From positions 21,819-85,818 of the forward strand of contig NZ_BDDT01000019.1 of NCBI RefSeq assembly GCF_001661495.1: a DNA stretch of 64,000 bases, in the 5' to 3' direction. The DNA comes from Pseudoalteromonas prydzensis. GTDB taxonomy: Bacteria; Pseudomonadota; Gammaproteobacteria; Enterobacterales; Alteromonadaceae. How positions within the stretch are numbered: the first letter of the stretch is position 1; the number at the start of each line of letters is the position of its first letter. The position numbers and the translations under genes were made by a program. Below are positions 1-7,683 of the stretch, one piece after another. The notes below the pieces were generated by a model. It was not told the DNA's origin. It was given only the letters and a program-made list of their open reading frames with translations, and did not search any database.

Positions 1-65
1 ATGGCACGACACTCACTGCCAACAAGTGGTTAAGTGATGAATTAATACTTTTTAGAAAAACAGAA

Positions 66-86
66 AAGCCGCAATAGATGCGGCTT
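66..86. terminator. Hairpin terminator, probably bidirectional
   Basis: A 7-bp stem (AAGCCGC/GCGGCTT) with a 7-base loop lies about 60 bases beyond the 3' end of the minus-strand gene at 146-598. It probably ends that gene. It could also end a plus-strand gene whose last codons lie at the left edge, but the frame of any such gene cannot be decided from about 30 bases. Confidence 0.5.
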
Positions 87-145
87 GGTTTCACTCTTTA
101 GGAGAGGTGATTTAAATTCTGAAATATCGTTTAAAAAATTAAAGA

Positions 146-598
146 TTAATATTGTAGTAAATTATTTTCATCTTGCTCTTCATTCTGATCAATAGAATCA
201 ATCATAATATCAGCAATATCATTAGTTTGTTCAATTTTGTCTTTTGCTAAATAGGCATTACGAACGGTGTCATTATTTTTAGCAAGATATGCTTCACCGA
301 CTGAAAAGTTATCATCCGTAAAGTTATCAACTGCATCCGCCTTAGCGAGCGACTTTTGAATATCTAAATATTGCTGCACCTTATTGTTTACAGCCTGACT
401 GATTTCACCAAATGCAGGGACTTCTGGTGTGATAGGTTGAGCATTCAAAGCTCGTGCTTGTGCTGATATTTGAATCATATCAGTCTTAGTTGCTTGCTCC
501 ACGGGCGTGGTTTGTGCTGTTGCAAACTGTTTATTTGCATCACCTAAACGGGTGTTAAGTTGATATTGATTGATTTGATTAGCGGCTTGAATGTTCAT
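146..598 (-). CDS. Hypothetical soluble protein, 150 aa
   Basis: I do not recognise a named family. The product is hydrophilic, rich in Gln, Asn, Asp and Ala, with no signal peptide or membrane segment. The N-terminus (MNIQAANQINQYQ) and an internal DMIQISAQARAL stretch resemble small flagellum-associated or surface-associated orphan proteins of Alteromonadales, but the resemblance is too weak for a function. The C-terminus is very acidic (residues about 128-147). The ATG is preceded by a GGAGAGA-type ribosome site on the minus strand, which supports this start. It is a single-gene unit, divergent from the nitroreductase-family gene at 781, with a 182-base gap between them where I see no clear operator. 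Confidence 0.6.
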   Translation of the reverse strand: MNIQAANQINQYQLNTRLGDANKQFATAQTTPVEQATKTDMIQISAQARALNAQPITPEVPAFGEISQAVNNKVQQYLDIQKSLAKADAVDNFTDDNFSVGEAYLAKNNDTVRNAYLAKDKIEQTNDIADIMIDSIDQNEEQDENNLLQY

Positions 599-780
599 GA
601 TCTCTCTCCATCTAGATCGACACTATATGCAAAGATAGGTGAATGTTTTGTGAACACAACGTTCGATAAACAAACAGAAAAACCCAAAAGAGCGAAACTG
701 TAAAGTAGATACTACTTGCACCTAATCTTGCGACTAGGTATAAAAATAACCACACATACTTTTATAAGAAGCGAAAAGCC

Positions 781-1458
781 ATGCAGCAACATGATAATCA
801 ACCACTTAATGACTTTACCGAATATCCACACGATGAAATGCTGGAGCGCGCACAAGAGTTTTTAGCAACCAGCCAACGCCGCCATAGTATTCGTAGTTTT
901 AGCGACCGACCGGTGCCAAAAGATATTATTCAAACCTGCATTAAAGCCGCAGCTACAGCACCAAGTGGTGCAAACCACCAACCGTGGCATTTTGTAGCAA
1001 TTAATAGTAGTGATGTGAAAAAGCAAATTCGTGAAGCAGCCGAGAAATTAGAACGCTCATTTTATGAAGGCCGCGCTGGTGAAGAGTGGTTAGATGCTCT
1101 AAAGCCATTAGGCACTGATGCCAGCAAACCTTATTTAGAGCATGCACCTTGGCTAATTGCCGTATTCAGCCAAAAGAAAGGCGGCTTAAATACTGATGAT
1201 AAAAACACCAACTACTATGTGCATGAGTCAGTCGGTATTGCCACCGGCTTTTTAATTCAAGCATTACATCGCGCAGGGCTTGCAACACTAACTCACACAC
1301 CTAAACCAATGAGCTTTTTAACCGACATTTGTGGCCGCGACAAAGACAACGAACGCCCCTATATGCTGCTCATTGCCGGTTACCCAAGCGATGATGCTAC
1401 TGTGCCTAATCACGCACTGGTGAAAAAATCACTCGATGAAGTTGCTACGTTTATTTAG
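781..1458 (+). CDS. Iodotyrosine deiodinase-like flavoprotein (nitroreductase superfamily)
   Basis: An FMN-dependent nitroreductase-fold protein of 225 aa. The FMN-phosphate motif RRHSIRSF (33-40) and SGANHQPW (62-69) match the superfamily. Beyond the fold, it carries the three residues that clamp the halotyrosine zwitterion in mammalian iodotyrosine deiodinase, at the same spacing: Glu91, Tyr95 (E+4) and Lys116 (Y+21). The segment THTP (171-174) matches the IYD threonine region that hydrogen-bonds flavin N5. The C-terminal GYPSDDATVPNH is also IYD-like. I infer reductive dehalogenation of halotyrosines or a similar halophenol; a general nitroreductase is the alternative. Its end overlaps the convergent ArsR gene by 8 bases. 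A purine-rich AAGCGAAAAG lies ahead of the ATG. Confidence 0.82.
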   Translation: MQQHDNQPLNDFTEYPHDEMLERAQEFLATSQRRHSIRSFSDRPVPKDIIQTCIKAAATAPSGANHQPWHFVAINSSDVKKQIREAAEKLERSFYEGRAGEEWLDALKPLGTDASKPYLEHAPWLIAVFSQKKGGLNTDDKNTNYYVHESVGIATGFLIQALHRAGLATLTHTPKPMSFLTDICGRDKDNERPYMLLIAGYPSDDATVPNHALVKKSLDEVATFI

Positions 1459-1759
1459 TGTTTTCCTCTTTGCAAAACCATTGATAGAGCATCGCTATGA
1501 TCGACTCAACTTTAGGGTCGGTCAAATAATAATAAATAGTATGACCATCACGGCGTGTAGCCACCATCTCGGCTTTACGTAAGCTCGCCAAATGTTGCGA
1601 CAGCGCAGATTGCGCTAACGGCACACGCTCATTTAACTGCCCTACACTTAACTCATTGTTTAATAGGCTACATAAAATCATTAAGCGATTTTTATTCGCC
1701 ATCAATTTTAAAAACTGTTCAGCCTGCTGTGCATTATTCGCTAATTGCTCAATATTCAT
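1451..1759 (-). CDS. ArsR-family repressor, BigR/SqrR/YgaV persulfide-sensor type
   Basis: A winged-helix repressor of 102 aa. The recognition helix region is QSALSQHLASLRKAEMV and the wing is TRRDGHTIYYYL, as in the ArsR branch containing BigR, SqrR and YgaV. It has exactly two cysteines, Cys30 (in RLMILC) and Cys96 (in YQWFC). Their 66-residue separation equals that of the redox pair Cys42/Cys108 of BigR, which forms a sulfur-bridged link on sensing persulfide. No arsenic or metal Cys box is present. It is divergent from the DUF2892-rhodanese pair across a 97-base gap holding two inverted repeats, so it probably represses that pair and itself. The sulfide/persulfide assignment is by family; the cysteine spacing is seen directly. 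Confidence 0.87.
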   Translation of the reverse strand: MNIEQLANNAQQAEQFLKLMANKNRLMILCSLLNNELSVGQLNERVPLAQSALSQHLASLRKAEMVATRRDGHTIYYYLTDPKVESIIAMLYQWFCKEENTK

Positions 1760-1802
1760 AACGATCCCACTAAAACGTTCTAAGTAAAGTATAGACTTTT
1801 AC

Positions 1803-1843
1803 ATTAGTAAAACCTAATATAAATAACATTAGAAAAAACTAAT
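1803..1843. promoter_or_regulatory. Two tandem inverted-repeat operators (ATTAG-N6-CTAAT)
   Basis: ATTAG-N6-CTAAT occurs twice, at 1803-1818 and 1828-1843, spaced exactly 25 bases start to start. Both lie between the ArsR gene and the divergent DUF2892 gene, whose ATG is at 1857. The second copy would overlap the leader just upstream of the ribosome site. Both TAATAT elements could serve as -10 hexamers. These are the obvious binding sites for the adjacent repressor. Confidence 0.75.
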
Positions 1844-1856
1844 ATAAGGTGCATAT

Positions 1857-2045
1857 ATGAAAGTGAGCGATGGAATTCTTTTACTTGCAGGTAGTATGGT
1901 GACAATTTCAGTCATATTGAGCTACTTTGTAGATAGCCGTTTTATGTGGTTAACATTATTTATAGGAGTAAACCTGATCCAAACAGCGTTTACTAAATGG
2001 TGCCCACTGATAAATTTTTTGCGCAAACGAGGGTTTACAGACTAA
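1857..2045 (+). CDS. Small DUF2892-family inner-membrane protein
   Basis: A 62-residue protein with two predicted transmembrane segments (about 5-24 and 29-46) and the family signature FTKWCPLINFLRKRG near the end. DUF2892 domains form the membrane tail of YgaP in E. coli, where they are fused behind a rhodanese domain. Here the membrane part is a separate gene ahead of the rhodanese gene, and the two share bases: the stop TAA and the next ATG overlap as TAATG. They are therefore probably translationally coupled and work together in membrane-associated persulfide sulfur transfer. It starts just after the two repressor sites, with AAGG upstream of the ATG. Confidence 0.8.
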   Translation: MKVSDGILLLAGSMVTISVILSYFVDSRFMWLTLFIGVNLIQTAFTKWCPLINFLRKRGFTD

Positions 2046-2389
2046 TGCTTACTTCAATCCCAGATCTAATGAAAATAATTACGCCAAACCAACGTCGTAT
2101 TACTGCTGAGCAAGCAAAGCAAGAGCTTGAACAAAATCACGGCCTACTCATTGACGTACGAGAACCAGCAGAGCACGCCACCAAAGCGGCAACGGGGGCG
2201 ATTAATATTCCTCGTGGTTTACTTGAAATGAAGTTGATGGAAATTGAAAAAGATCCAGCTCGACCCATTTACTTACACTGTGCCAGTGGCGCACGGGCCA
2301 CATTAAGCGCTGAAGCACTTACCCGTGTCGGTTATGAGAATGTCAGTGTAATTACCTGTAAAGCTGACGATATTTGCCAAGTATTTTAA
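2045..2389 (+). CDS. Single-domain rhodanese (sulfurtransferase)
   Basis: The preferred start is the ATG at 2045, which overlaps the previous stop (TAATG), giving 114 aa; an earlier in-frame start at 1997 would lie inside the DUF2892 gene. The domain has the usual LIDVREPAEH motif (about 35-44) and the active-site loop CASGAR, with catalytic Cys79 and a CX4R pattern. GAINIPRG fits the conserved rhodanese element. A second Cys pair lies near the C-terminus (ITCKADDIC), as in YgaP-like proteins. It probably accepts and passes on sulfane sulfur under control of the adjacent ArsR repressor. Confidence 0.88.
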   Translation: MLTSIPDLMKIITPNQRRITAEQAKQELEQNHGLLIDVREPAEHATKAATGAINIPRGLLEMKLMEIEKDPARPIYLHCASGARATLSAEALTRVGYENVSVITCKADDICQVF

Positions 2390-2466
2390 TATAACTGGCA
2401 TCACAGCTTCACATAAAAGTCATACTGGTCGGATAAGCTCGTACTTTTAATTTACGGTACAGAGCA

Positions 2467-4248
2467 ATGACGTTTACACGAAGAAGTTTCTTAAAAGCCT
2501 CGGCGGCAGGGTTTGGTGTCGCCGTTTTATCATTAGGATTAACAGCTTGCCGGTTTGACGATGAAGATGACGACATTCTTGACGTGAGCTTTGATCATGG
2601 TGTTGCCAGTGGTGATCCATTAGCCGACAGCCTAATTCTGTGGACTCGTGTAACCCCTCTAGATCCAACCACCACCAGCATTAAAGTACAATGGCAAGCA
2701 GCAACCGACCCTGACTTTACTAATATCAGCCACAATGGTGAAACACATATAAGTGCAGCCACTGACTTCACCCTAAAAGTCGACCTACAAGGCTTAAACG
2801 CCAACACCACTTACTATTATCGCTTTAAATCAAATGGCAAAACCTCACCGATTGGTGCAGGTAAAACACTACCAACAGGCAGCATTGATAAAGTGAAATT
2901 TGCTGTTATATCGTGTGCCAACTACCCAGCAGGCTTTTTTCATGTGTATGGTGAAATAGCCAAACAAACAGACATAGACGCTGTATTGCATTTAGGTGAT
3001 TACATCTATGAATACGGCAATGATGGCTACGCTACTGAAGATGCTGCTATTTTAGGCCGTTTACTGCCAGAAGATAACAGTGACGAAATAATTAGCTTAG
3101 CTGATTACCGTAACCGCTATGCCCACTATCGTACTGATGCAAACTTACAAGCTGCGCATAGCCTCTGTGCATTTATTACTGTGTGGGATGACCACGAAAT
3201 TACCAATGACACATGGCAAAATGGCGCAGAAAACCATAATGAAGGCGAAGGTGAATTTAGCGAACGTAAGCTACATGCCCTACAGGCCTATTTTGAATGG
3301 ATGCCAATCCGTAACGTTGCAGATAAAGAACGAATTTACCGTCGCTTTGAGTTTGGTAATTTAGTCTCTTTATACATGCTAGACACGCGTGTACTCGCCC
3401 GTGATGAGCAACTAAACTATGCTGATTTTGACCTGACCAGTGCACAAGGACAAAGTGATTTTGCAAACGCAGTAAGCTCACCAACGCGCGCATTACTTGG
3501 CAATGAGCAGCTTACTTGGCTCACTGATGGCATGACAACATCAAACTCAAAATGGCAGGTACTTGGCCAACAAGTACTGATGACCAAAATGCATTTGCCG
3601 TTTGAAGTACTGCAACTACTAGTGAGCTTACAAATAAGTCAAGCAAATGGCGGCGACACTAATGCATTATTAGCACAAGCATCGGCATTATTTGCTGAAC
3701 TTGCACAAATCAAAGGCCGCGTGCTTGCAGGCGATCCAAGTGTTACTGATGCGGAACGCGCTCGAGTTGATACTACTGCACCATACAATTTAGATGCATG
3801 GGATGGTTACGCCTACGAACGTGAAGTGCTGCTTGGTACTGCCATTGCCGCACAAAAGAACTTAGTGGTTTTAGCGGGTGATACTCATAACGGTTGGGCT
3901 GGGCAATTAGTTACTGATGCTGCAAACCCAATTGCAGCGTCACAAAATGCCGGTGTAGAATTTGCTACCTCTTCGGTGTCTTCGCCTGGTCTTGAAGAAT
4001 ACCTAGCGCTGAATACACAAGGACCTGAAGTTACGGCACAAATGGAGCAAGTTATTGCACTATTAGTCAATGATCTTATCTATAACAACTTAGTCGATAG
4101 AGGTTACTTAACCGTGACCTTTACCCCAGAGCAAGCCACCGCTAAGTGGAATTACGTGAGCAGCATTAAAACCGCTTCATACGAAATGCAAACCGAGCGC
4201 AGTAAAGAGCTACGTATGCTAGCAGGTCAGCCAGTAATACAAGGGTAA
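2467..4248 (+). CDS. phoD: PhoD-type alkaline phosphatase/phosphodiesterase, Tat-exported
   Basis: A 593-residue metallophosphatase of the PhoD family. The N-terminus has a Tat signal (TRRSFLKASAAG) running into a lipobox-like LTAC (Cys28), so it may be an exported lipoprotein. An N-terminal beta domain (about 35-135) precedes the catalytic domain. Metal-site motifs are ISCANYPAGFF (Cys150, Tyr153), HLGDYIYEYG (Asp178), VWDDHEITND (241-247) and GDTHNGW near residue 475. PhoD enzymes use Fe(III), with a Cys ligand, and calcium to hydrolyse phosphomono- and diesters; here this would scavenge phosphate outside the cytoplasm. A degenerate heptamer array begins at its stop codon and a strong terminator follows. 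No Pho box is evident in the 77-base upstream gap. Confidence 0.9.
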   Translation: MTFTRRSFLKASAAGFGVAVLSLGLTACRFDDEDDDILDVSFDHGVASGDPLADSLILWTRVTPLDPTTTSIKVQWQAATDPDFTNISHNGETHISAATDFTLKVDLQGLNANTTYYYRFKSNGKTSPIGAGKTLPTGSIDKVKFAVISCANYPAGFFHVYGEIAKQTDIDAVLHLGDYIYEYGNDGYATEDAAILGRLLPEDNSDEIISLADYRNRYAHYRTDANLQAAHSLCAFITVWDDHEITNDTWQNGAENHNEGEGEFSERKLHALQAYFEWMPIRNVADKERIYRRFEFGNLVSLYMLDTRVLARDEQLNYADFDLTSAQGQSDFANAVSSPTRALLGNEQLTWLTDGMTTSNSKWQVLGQQVLMTKMHLPFEVLQLLVSLQISQANGGDTNALLAQASALFAELAQIKGRVLAGDPSVTDAERARVDTTAPYNLDAWDGYAYEREVLLGTAIAAQKNLVVLAGDTHNGWAGQLVTDAANPIAASQNAGVEFATSSVSSPGLEEYLALNTQGPEVTAQMEQVIALLVNDLIYNNLVDRGYLTVTFTPEQATAKWNYVSSIKTASYEMQTERSKELRMLAGQPVIQG

Positions 4249-4268
4249 AGATTCTAGGTGCTAGGAAA
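4248..4268 (+). repeat. Degenerate three-unit heptamer array after phoD stop
   Basis: Reading from the last base of the stop codon, three consecutive 7-mers appear: AAGATTC, TAGGTGC, TAGGAAA. They are imperfect forms of the TAGGTTC unit that is perfectly repeated eight times at 51863-51918, and they sit in the same position relative to a stop codon. Confidence 0.5.
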
Positions 4269-4295
4269 AAGGTTTTGATGAAAGATTAAAACAGC

Positions 4296-4317
4296 CCGGC
4301 GATCAGTTGATCGCCGG
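4296..4317. terminator. Bidirectional terminator between phoD and EamA gene
   Basis: A perfect 10-bp stem (CCGGCGATCA/TGATCGCCGG) with a 2-base centre is followed by AATTTTA on the plus strand and by CTGTTTTAAT on the minus strand. It lies between convergent genes and probably ends both. Confidence 0.8.
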
Positions 4318-4334
4318 AATTTTACACTGCGGCT

Positions 4335-5249
4335 TTAATCATTGGTAATTCCTTTCAAATTCTTAGTGTGACTATTTCTCTCAAAGTGCATAAATAAAAC
4401 ATGAGCGATACTTGATAGCACGATCAATACAATGCCTGCGATACCCAATAAAGTTTGAGTTTGTTGAAGAAAAATGTAGCCCAAAATACTAGAAAATAGA
4501 ATTTGCGCATATTCAAGCGGCATTAGCTTAGATAAGTCACTTTTATTAAAAGCGAAAAACCGTGCTGCAAGTTTAGTAATAAGTAGCCCACCATATAGCG
4601 TAATTAGTAGTGCACTATTTGTATCTATAGGTTTCCACACAAAAATAGCGACGGGTAATAAGATAATCGCCGAATAGAGGGGAGCAAAAACCATTTGAGG
4701 CACAACTTTCTCTGCATTGCCGATTTTCTTTAAGTTAATATTATAAATGACTAAAATAGCTACCGCTGACAGCGCAAAGAGCAATCCTAGATAGAGATTT
4801 TGCTGCGCTACTTGGCTCGTCATTAGTTTTGGTGAAAGCAACATCATCACTCCAGCTAAATTCAAAATAATAGCGATATAGACATAGGCTTTTGGTTTTT
4901 CTCTAAAGATAAACACCGACAAAATGGATGTTATAAGTGGCACAAAAAAGTTAATCGCGGTTACTTCCGCTAAACTTAAATATTGCAGAGCATAAAACAA
5001 ACATATTGTTGAACTAACACCAAGCAGTCCTCTGAAAATATGTAACTTCATTTTTTGGGGTTTAATATTTTCCCATTTACCTTTAGAGAATAATATAATG
5101 GCCGCAAAAGCAGCAATTATATTAACCAAAAAGACAACTTGGAATGGGCTGATAGCTTTACCTAAAAAACCACCGATTAGTAACATCACACTTAAAATGA
5201 GTGAATCTGACAACATCCAAATTACTGCGGCTGACTCTTTGCTAGCCAT
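4335..5249 (-). CDS. EamA-family (DMT superfamily) transporter
   Basis: A 304-residue inner-membrane protein with about ten hydrophobic segments arranged as two EamA repeats (roughly 10-140 and 155-290). The motif FFVPLITSILSVFIFREKP closing the first half is typical of the family. The family includes exporters of metabolites and amino acids; the substrate cannot be inferred here. The start is well supported by an AGGGAGAG ribosome site just upstream of the ATG on the minus strand. It is monocistronic, with a strong hairpin after it. The 191-base gap to the next minus-strand gene holds no other gene. Confidence 0.85.
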   Translation of the reverse strand: MASKESAAVIWMLSDSLILSVMLLIGGFLGKAISPFQVVFLVNIIAAFAAIILFSKGKWENIKPQKMKLHIFRGLLGVSSTICLFYALQYLSLAEVTAINFFVPLITSILSVFIFREKPKAYVYIAIILNLAGVMMLLSPKLMTSQVAQQNLYLGLLFALSAVAILVIYNINLKKIGNAEKVVPQMVFAPLYSAIILLPVAIFVWKPIDTNSALLITLYGGLLITKLAARFFAFNKSDLSKLMPLEYAQILFSSILGYIFLQQTQTLLGIAGIVLIVLSSIAHVLFMHFERNSHTKNLKGITND

Positions 5250-5440
5250 TTAATTCTCTCCCTGTGTTTGTATAGCACAAATATATGCGACAAAATTAGC
5301 GCCCCATTAGAAATCAACCACTTTGACCCCTAATAAAACTGCATCCTTTTCAGATAAAACCGCTTTAAAATACACCCATAAAAGGTACAAAACAAGGGCG
5401 TATAAAAATAATTTGAGTTGATCAGGTAGGACGCACTGTA

Positions 5441-6004
5441 TTAATTTCGCGGATACTCGCACATTGCCATATACCAATTGCCAGTTACATGTTCGTACTT
5501 ACCATAATCTTTAGCGCCGTAACCGAGCACACATAAACCTATTTTCTCAGGGTTACCAAAAACAAAATAACCTTCTTGTTGCCTATCCTGGTATGAAAAG
5601 GTAAATGCTTTTCTAATCAACCAAACACCCTGAAAATATTGAATCCAAAGAACATCTATATTTTTATTCAGTAAAAACTCAGTGAGCTCATCCAAACTTG
5701 AATCGGTCACCTTCACGAATTCTTTACTGCCTTTTTTTCTTATTAACTTATGCGCGAAACGCTCACCACTTTTATCATCAACCCATTGTACAGCCTGAAG
5801 ATCTCTTTGCTCTGCAAGTAAAATGGCGTGCTCCAAATCATTCTCGTGTTTTTTGAGAAAGTTTTTAGCTTTTGATTCAGGGCTATTAACCGTAAAAAAT
5901 AAAAAGCTTGCTAGAAAAATAACTACAAGCACCGAGAATAAAACAATGAATCTTGGTATCAGAGTCTTCCTACGAAACAGCTTAATATAAGGTGTATTTT
6001 CCAT
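5441..6004 (-). CDS. Hypothetical single-pass membrane protein, 187 aa
   Basis: I do not recognise the family. The N-terminus is positively charged (FRRKTLIPR) and is followed by one strongly hydrophobic segment (about 18-39), leaving a roughly 145-residue domain outside the cytoplasm by the positive-inside rule. That domain has a charged helical start and an aromatic-rich C-terminal half (WIQYFQGVWLIRKAF, GNWYMAMCEYPRN). It lies 37 bases downstream of the PH-domain gene on the same strand, so the two probably form an operon. Confidence 0.6.
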   Translation of the reverse strand: MENTPYIKLFRRKTLIPRFIVLFSVLVVIFLASFLFFTVNSPESKAKNFLKKHENDLEHAILLAEQRDLQAVQWVDDKSGERFAHKLIRKKGSKEFVKVTDSSLDELTEFLLNKNIDVLWIQYFQGVWLIRKAFTFSYQDRQQEGYFVFGNPEKIGLCVLGYGAKDYGKYEHVTGNWYMAMCEYPRN

Positions 6005-6041
6005 ATGTTCCTTAAAGCAAAATAGGATTACTCATATCTAA

Positions 6042-6584
6042 CTATTTCCGCTCATCCAATAACGTCACTAACATTTGTTCAATATTTTTCACACTGTAAG
6101 TAAGTGCGCGTATTAGCTCAACTTGGCTTTGTGGCTCATCACTGTTCGCTTTTGTTGGTTGCTGTGCGGTTAGATTATCTTTTTGAGTTAAGATTGCCTC
6201 GCGAAACTCACTGGCATCAACTACCCCAAGTAACGATACTAATGCGCCATGACCAGACTGACCTGCGGTTTCAAAGCTTAGTCGATATAAACCAAATAAA
6301 CGCATCAACGGGCCTTGGCTTAACCCGACGTCAGTTATTTTTTCAAGTGGGATGGACTTTTCTTCTTTGAAAAATACACCGCGCTTTACTACCAGTTTAC
6401 GCTCAAGTAATTGAGCCGACATAGCGGCTAATATACTGCCACTTACAATCCAAACAATCAGTACTATTACCGGGATAAGCGGAATAGTCACAACTCCTAA
6501 GGTGCTTGCACATACTGCAAAAATTAACCAATAAGGCTTTATTTTAGGATCAAACGTAGCACTTTTTAACATAGCTTCTGACAT
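6042..6584 (-). CDS. Membrane-anchored bacterial PH-domain (bPH2, YdbS-like) protein
   Basis: A 180-residue protein. Two adjacent hydrophobic segments (about 18-36 and 38-57) are followed by a small beta domain with the bPH2 signature: VVKRGVFFKEEKSIPLEKI, then LMRLFGLYRLSFETAG. The C-terminal tail (about 125-180) is polar, then helical. Members such as YdbS/YdbT are poorly characterised membrane proteins; no enzyme function should be assumed. It is the first gene of a two-gene unit with the unknown membrane protein downstream. Confidence 0.75.
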   Translation of the reverse strand: MSEAMLKSATFDPKIKPYWLIFAVCASTLGVVTIPLIPVIVLIVWIVSGSILAAMSAQLLERKLVVKRGVFFKEEKSIPLEKITDVGLSQGPLMRLFGLYRLSFETAGQSGHGALVSLLGVVDASEFREAILTQKDNLTAQQPTKANSDEPQSQVELIRALTYSVKNIEQMLVTLLDERK

Positions 6585-6657
6585 CGTAGTTACCCATAAT
6601 CGTATTATGATTATAAATTACGCTAACTTTGCCTAGGCTGCAATTTGATCATAAAAA

Positions 6658-6682
6658 AACCGAGCATCTAGGATACTCGGTT
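6658..6682 (-). terminator. Terminator of the TonB receptor-pullulanase operon
   Basis: A stem AACCGAG/CTCGGTT with an 11-base loop is followed on the minus strand by a run of seven T residues. It lies about 28 bases beyond the pullulanase stop. Confidence 0.75.
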
Positions 6683-6709
6683 CTGATTGTTTATAAAGTG
6701 TATTAATGC

Positions 6710-7683
6710 TTAGTTCTTATTGATCAGTACCTGCACATTATTACGATTAGGGCCAATAACCGTAAAGGTATAATTGCCTGCGTCAGTAATGGCTACATTA
6801 ATATTTGCCCCTACAGCTTCAAGCAAACTTTGCTCGCCAACTATAACCTGTGGAGATTCACCTTTGCCGCCGTAGTCCACAGTGTTCCAATCTTCAGAGG
6901 CTATTTTGAACTCATAATCACCGGCATCTAAATCAAGTGATGTACTATAAATAGCATTCCCTTGATAGATTAGGGGGTTGTCGGTACCCCAGCCATTTAA
7001 GCTGCCACGTAAGTAAACTTGAGTGTCTGCAAACATTTGCGCATTAAATACACTCAGCGTGGGTGCATTCAAATCACTGGCATCAAAAATGAACTGATAT
7101 TCACCCTCGGTTGCAACATCCATCGTCATATTAGCGCCTTTAACAGCTAATAACTTATCTTCGGCAACGGTTACGATTGCATCCGCTTCACCGGAACCAT
7201 AATCAACGGTATCCCAATCTTCAGAAGCAATTTTAAATTCATAACTGCCTACACTGAGTATTTTAGTAAAGGTATAAACGCCTTTACCTTGATAGATTAA
7301 CTCATCACTGGTGCCCCATTCATTTAAGCTGCCACGAACAAATACAGGCGTGCCAACGAATCGTTCTTCGTTATAAATTCTCAGCGTTGGATTGTCTTTA
7401 TCGCTGGCATCAAACGAGAATACATAAGTTGCATCAATTGCGGCATTAAAGGTCATATTCGCGCCACTGCGCATTAAAGGCTCGGTTTGATTTTCCAACA
7501 CAGCTTTATCAGCATCAGACAGCGCGCCAAAATCCACACTCGACCAATCTTCAGAGGCAATTTTAAATTCATAATCTCCCGCAGTTAAAGTAATAGCGAT
7601 ACGGTATTCACCATTGCCCATATACTCAAAGCTGTCAGCTGTGCCCCAATCATTTAAACTACCTCGCACATATACTGTGGTGC
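6710..7683 (-). repeat. Three tandem about 105-residue domains in the pullulanase C-terminus
   Basis: The protein repeats start at approximately 7683, 7350 and 7024 on the minus strand. Each carries RGSLN-x-WGT near its start and then the invariant block YEFKIASEDW about 30 residues later. Their sequence similarity marks internal duplication. They probably bind alpha-glucan or act as spacers. Confidence 0.85.

Noticed and set aside
1..77. C-terminal end of a plus-strand gene at the left edge
   Set aside because: All three plus frames are open for 10-24 codons and none can be preferred. One frame ends inside the hairpin at 66-86.
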